NCBI GenBank assembly: GCA_014879345.1
Contig: JACSSI010000248.1
Span: 1-6,982 of the forward strand
Direction of reading: 5' to 3'
Source: Anaerolineae bacterium
GTDB lineage: Bacteria; Chloroflexota; Anaerolineae; Promineifilales; Promineifilaceae
DNA length: 6,982 nt
The notes under the pieces were generated by a model, which worked only from the letters and a program-made list of their open reading frames with translations, did no database searches and was not told the DNA's origin. Numbering within the stretch: the stretch's first letter is position 1; every line of letters starts with the position of its first letter. The translations under genes were made by a program, and so were the position numbers. Below are positions 4,857-6,982 of the stretch, one piece after another.

Positions 4857-6131
4857 ATGAGCTTCAATATTGTAGAATTTCTAAAAAGTTTGGTAGGCCT
4901 CAACGTATCTGAGTATCTAAAAACGGTTGTAGGTGATCAGGCTTGGGTGAACTTCGTCTCTGACGTGTTAGGCGTTGTCATCATTTCTACCTTTTGCTTG
5001 TTGATTGTAATTTTTCTGATTTGGCTGGAACGGAAGGTAATCGCCCGTATGCAGGATCGTATTGGCCCAAACCGGGTCGGTGGGCGTTATGGCCTTCTGC
5101 AGACGGTAGCTGATGTTATCAAACTGCTTATCAAGGAAGACATCACACCGGCAGGTGCCGACAAGGTTGCTTATTGGCTGGCTCCTTTCCTGACTGTAAT
5201 AGCGGCGTTGCTAATTTGGGCGGTTATGCCGTTTGCCCCCGGTGTGATAGGTGTAGACCTGGATATCGGGGTTTTTTATGTCTTGGCTATTAGCTCTGCT
5301 TCTGTGGTGGCGTTGCTCCTGGCAGGTTGGGGTTCTAATAACAAATACGCACTTTTGGGTGCATTCCGTTCTGTGGCTCAATTGGTAAGTTATGAAGTGC
5401 CTATGATTTTGGCACTGTTGGTTCCGATTTTGTTGGCACGCTCCATGTCTACGGTTGATATTGTAAGAGCGCAGACGGTGCCATTTATTTTTGTGGTGCC
5501 ATTGGCGGCCGTTATTTTTCTGATTTCGGCGTTGGCTGAGACAGGGCGTACCCCGTTTGACTTATTGGAAGCGGAATCTGAGATTGTTTCCGGGTTTCAT
5601 GTAGAATACGGTGGTATGAAATTCGGCATGTTTTTCCTGGCAGAATTTGTAAACACGTTATTTATGTCTGGTTTTTTTGCTACGATGTTTTTAGGGGGAT
5701 ATCGGTTTTTTGGTCTGGAAAATCTGGTTGTTGGCGGTGATTGGGCGATTGGACGGTTATTGAGTCTTGTTGTTTTCTTTGTCAAAATGTTTGCCGTCTA
5801 TTTTGTGTTTATTTGGATTCGAGGAACATGGCCCCGGGTTCGTGTAGACCAGATTCTTAATTTCAACTGGAAATTCTTGGTACCTCTCTCGTTGGCTTTG
5901 ATTTTGACGATTGCAGTTTTAGACAAGGTGATTCCGGCTGATGCTGGTATTTATGCGCGGTCTAGTATCTTACTTCTTGCCAATTTGCTGCTTGCCATGA
6001 TTGCTATCGAGATTATGCGTACAGTGGCTCGTCGCAAACGGAAGGGGTCTTCTGTCGATGCTGTATTGGATGTAAATGAAGTAGAGCATCATACTCATGA
6101 TGCGCATCATGAGGTTGCAGCGGCGCACTAA
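4857..6131 (+). CDS. nuoH: NADH-quinone oxidoreductase subunit H
   Basis: Membrane subunit of complex I (ND1 homologue) that forms most of the quinone channel and the first proton-coupling segment. The protein is 424 aa with about eight to nine hydrophobic helices. Landmarks are WLERKVIARMQDRIGPNRVG (56-75) and LLQTVADVIKLLIKED (80-95) at the first cytoplasmic loop, and FRSVAQLVSYEVPM (170-183). The key quinone-site loop AETGRTPFDLLEAESEIVSGFHVEYGGM (227-254) has its full set of acidic residues, and RGTWPRVRVDQ lies at 323-332. It is longer than many NuoH because of a polar C-terminal tail after residue 391, first basic (ARRKRK) and then histidine-rich, with six His in residues 411-424. Its upstream neighbour is nuoA and its downstream neighbour nuoJ; nuoI, which usually separates H from J, is absent. 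Confidence 0.96.
   Translation: MSFNIVEFLKSLVGLNVSEYLKTVVGDQAWVNFVSDVLGVVIISTFCLLIVIFLIWLERKVIARMQDRIGPNRVGGRYGLLQTVADVIKLLIKEDITPAGADKVAYWLAPFLTVIAALLIWAVMPFAPGVIGVDLDIGVFYVLAISSASVVALLLAGWGSNNKYALLGAFRSVAQLVSYEVPMILALLVPILLARSMSTVDIVRAQTVPFIFVVPLAAVIFLISALAETGRTPFDLLEAESEIVSGFHVEYGGMKFGMFFLAEFVNTLFMSGFFATMFLGGYRFFGLENLVVGGDWAIGRLLSLVVFFVKMFAVYFVFIWIRGTWPRVRVDQILNFNWKFLVPLSLALILTIAVLDKVIPADAGIYARSSILLLANLLLAMIAIEIMRTVARRKRKGSSVDAVLDVNEVEHHTHDAHHEVAAAH
6094..6113. repeat. 20-bp perfect palindrome at the 3' end of nuoH
   Basis: CTCATGATGCGCATCATGAG is exactly self-complementary. It encodes the THDAHHE part of the His-rich tail of NuoH. In RNA it could fold into a short hairpin with a small loop, or be bound as DNA by a dimer. 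It has no T run after it. A weaker stem, TTGCAG/CTGCAA (6115-6120 and 6135-6140), follows and encloses the nuoH stop codon. Confidence 0.6.
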
Positions 6132-6164
6132 TGCCTGCAAAACTTTCTAGGGAGTTTTCAGTAA

Positions 6165-6725
6165 ATGACGACTGATCAAGTTATTTTTATCATTTTAAGT
6201 GTCTTTACTTTAGGCACGGCTCTGCTTGTGGTGACGTTGCGGAATTTGTTCCACGCTGCATTGGCTTTGATGGCGACCTTTTTAGGGGTAGCTGGCTTAT
6301 ATGTGATGTTGGATGCAGGTTTTTTGGCTGCGGCACAGTTGCTGGTCTATATCGGCGCGATTTCTATTTTGCTCATTTTTGCGATTATGATGACGCGGCG
6401 GTTAATGAACACTACTGAGTCGGCGTTTAATTCACAAGGAGGAGCGTCATTGGTAACGGCCGTTATCGGTTTCCTTGTAATCGCTTGGGCTGTATCACAG
6501 TTCAGCCGGGTCTTGCCTCAGGTTGTACAAAAGCAAGTGGATATGAAACCCATGAGTCCTGATGTCATCCCATATATTCAAAGCTCAGTCGCTGCCATGG
6601 GACAAGCATTTGTAGACCCTAACGGATTTGTGCTGCCCTTTGAAATCGCCTCTGTCTTACTGTTAGCTGGTTTGATTGGCGCCATCATCGTCGCTTGGCC
6701 TAAAGCGGAGGATGAAGAATCATGA
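6165..6725 (+). CDS. nuoJ: NADH-quinone oxidoreductase subunit J
   Basis: Membrane subunit of complex I (ND6 homologue). The protein is 186 aa with five hydrophobic helices at about residues 4-25, 28-50, 54-77, 95-115 and 155-178. The conserved core is NLFHAALALMATFLGVAGLYVMLDAGFLAAAQLLVYIGAISILLIFAIMM (27-76). It includes the VYIGAI segment of the third helix, which forms the flexible pi-bulge region in known structures. A soluble loop lies between helices 4 and 5 (about 116-152). An AGGGAG element about ten bases before the ATG supports the start. It overlaps nuoK by four bases (ATGA), so translation of the two is probably coupled; GGAGGA at 6707-6712 within nuoJ serves nuoK. Confidence 0.94.
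   Translation: MTTDQVIFIILSVFTLGTALLVVTLRNLFHAALALMATFLGVAGLYVMLDAGFLAAAQLLVYIGAISILLIFAIMMTRRLMNTTESAFNSQGGASLVTAVIGFLVIAWAVSQFSRVLPQVVQKQVDMKPMSPDVIPYIQSSVAAMGQAFVDPNGFVLPFEIASVLLLAGLIGAIIVAWPKAEDEES
6455..6464. repeat. AACGGCCGTT palindrome, copy 6 (in nuoJ)
   Basis: Exact copy, palindromic over 12 bp with its flanks (TAACGGCCGTTA, 6454-6465). Read ACG GCC GTT as Thr98-Ala-Val100 in the fourth helix of NuoJ. It is the only exact copy in a plus-strand gene. Confidence 0.8.
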
Positions 6726-6982
6726 TTCCTCTATCTTGGTATTTAATTGTAGCAGCGCTCTTGTTTTCTATCGGCCTTTTCGGCGTCATGTCGCGGCGTA
6801 ATGCTGTTGCCATATTGATGTCTGTCGAATTGATGCTCAACGCCGTCAACATCAACCTTATCGCATTTTGGCGTTATCTTTGGTACGAAAATGTGGATGG
6901 TTTAGTATGGGCTGTGTTTGTCTTAACCGTAGCAGCGGCTGAAGCGGCCGTTGGTTTAGCTTTAATTATTTCCGTATATCGC
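6722..6982 (+). CDS. nuoK: NADH-quinone oxidoreductase subunit K, partial (cut by window edge)
   Basis: Membrane subunit of complex I (ND4L homologue). Translated by hand from the ATG that overlaps the nuoJ stop, it gives 87 codons without a stop up to the window end; the family is usually about 100 aa, so only the last dozen or so residues are missing. The protein begins MIPLSWYLIVAALLFSIGLFG. It shows the two buried glutamates of the proton path: E36 in LMSVELMLNAVNIN and E74 in TVAAAEAAVGLAL. Three helices are visible at about residues 4-22, 27-48 and 61-85. The position directly after nuoJ matches the conserved J-K pair. nuoL, nuoM and nuoN would be expected beyond the right edge. Confidence 0.93.
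   Translation, partial: MIPLSWYLIVAALLFSIGLFGVMSRRNAVAILMSVELMLNAVNINLIAFWRYLWYENVDGLVWAVFVLTVAAAEAAVGLALIISVYR

Noticed and set aside
1..6982. CRISPR array, insertion sequence, phage or toxin-antitoxin genes
   Set aside because: There are no regularly spaced direct repeats, no transposase or integrase motifs and no terminal inverted repeats with target duplications. The recurring palindrome AACGGCCGTT is too short and irregularly spaced for a CRISPR array.

Overview
The window looks like a chromosomal segment of a bacterium, probably a member of the Chloroflexota (Anaerolineae-like). That placement is an inference from the overall style of the proteins: an actinobacterial/chloroflexal-type mycoredoxin, a DUF427 protein and a complex I operon in rearranged order. 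It is not proven by any marker gene here. Most of what is visible is housekeeping metabolism, regulation and respiration; there is no insertion sequence, phage gene, CRISPR array, tRNA or rRNA.

Left part (1-2692, all minus strand). Read in the direction of transcription, the order is an ECF-type sigma factor, a small soluble zinc-finger anti-sigma-like protein, a DUF427 protein, a probable terminator, glucokinase (glk) and the first 49 codons of 6-phosphogluconolactonase (pgl), which runs off the left edge. The first three genes form a plausible regulatory operon. glk and pgl together feed glucose into glucose-6-phosphate metabolism and the oxidative pentose phosphate pathway.

Middle (2693-4425). 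A 343-base gene-free region separates the divergent sigma operon from a small mycoredoxin/glutaredoxin-like gene. It carries a 22-bp near-perfect palindrome that could be an operator. A strong bidirectional hairpin terminator separates the redoxin from a convergent OmpR/PhoB-type response regulator that has no histidine kinase next to it. A second gene-free region of 343 bases lies between the response regulator and nuoA, with candidate promoters facing both ways and a tandem repeat in the regulator's leader.

Right part (4426-6982, plus strand). Genes nuoA, nuoH, nuoJ and nuoK (cut by the right edge) encode membrane subunits of respiratory complex I. The canonical nuoB, C, D, E, F, G and I are absent from between them, so the hydrophilic arm must be encoded elsewhere or be missing.

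The most distinctive signal is the 10-bp palindrome AACGGCCGTT. It occurs six times exactly, with several near-copies, and all six exact copies lie inside genes. Five of the six are read in one frame as Thr-Ala-Val. This resembles a genome-wide overrepresented palindrome of the kind known from cyanobacterial HIP1.
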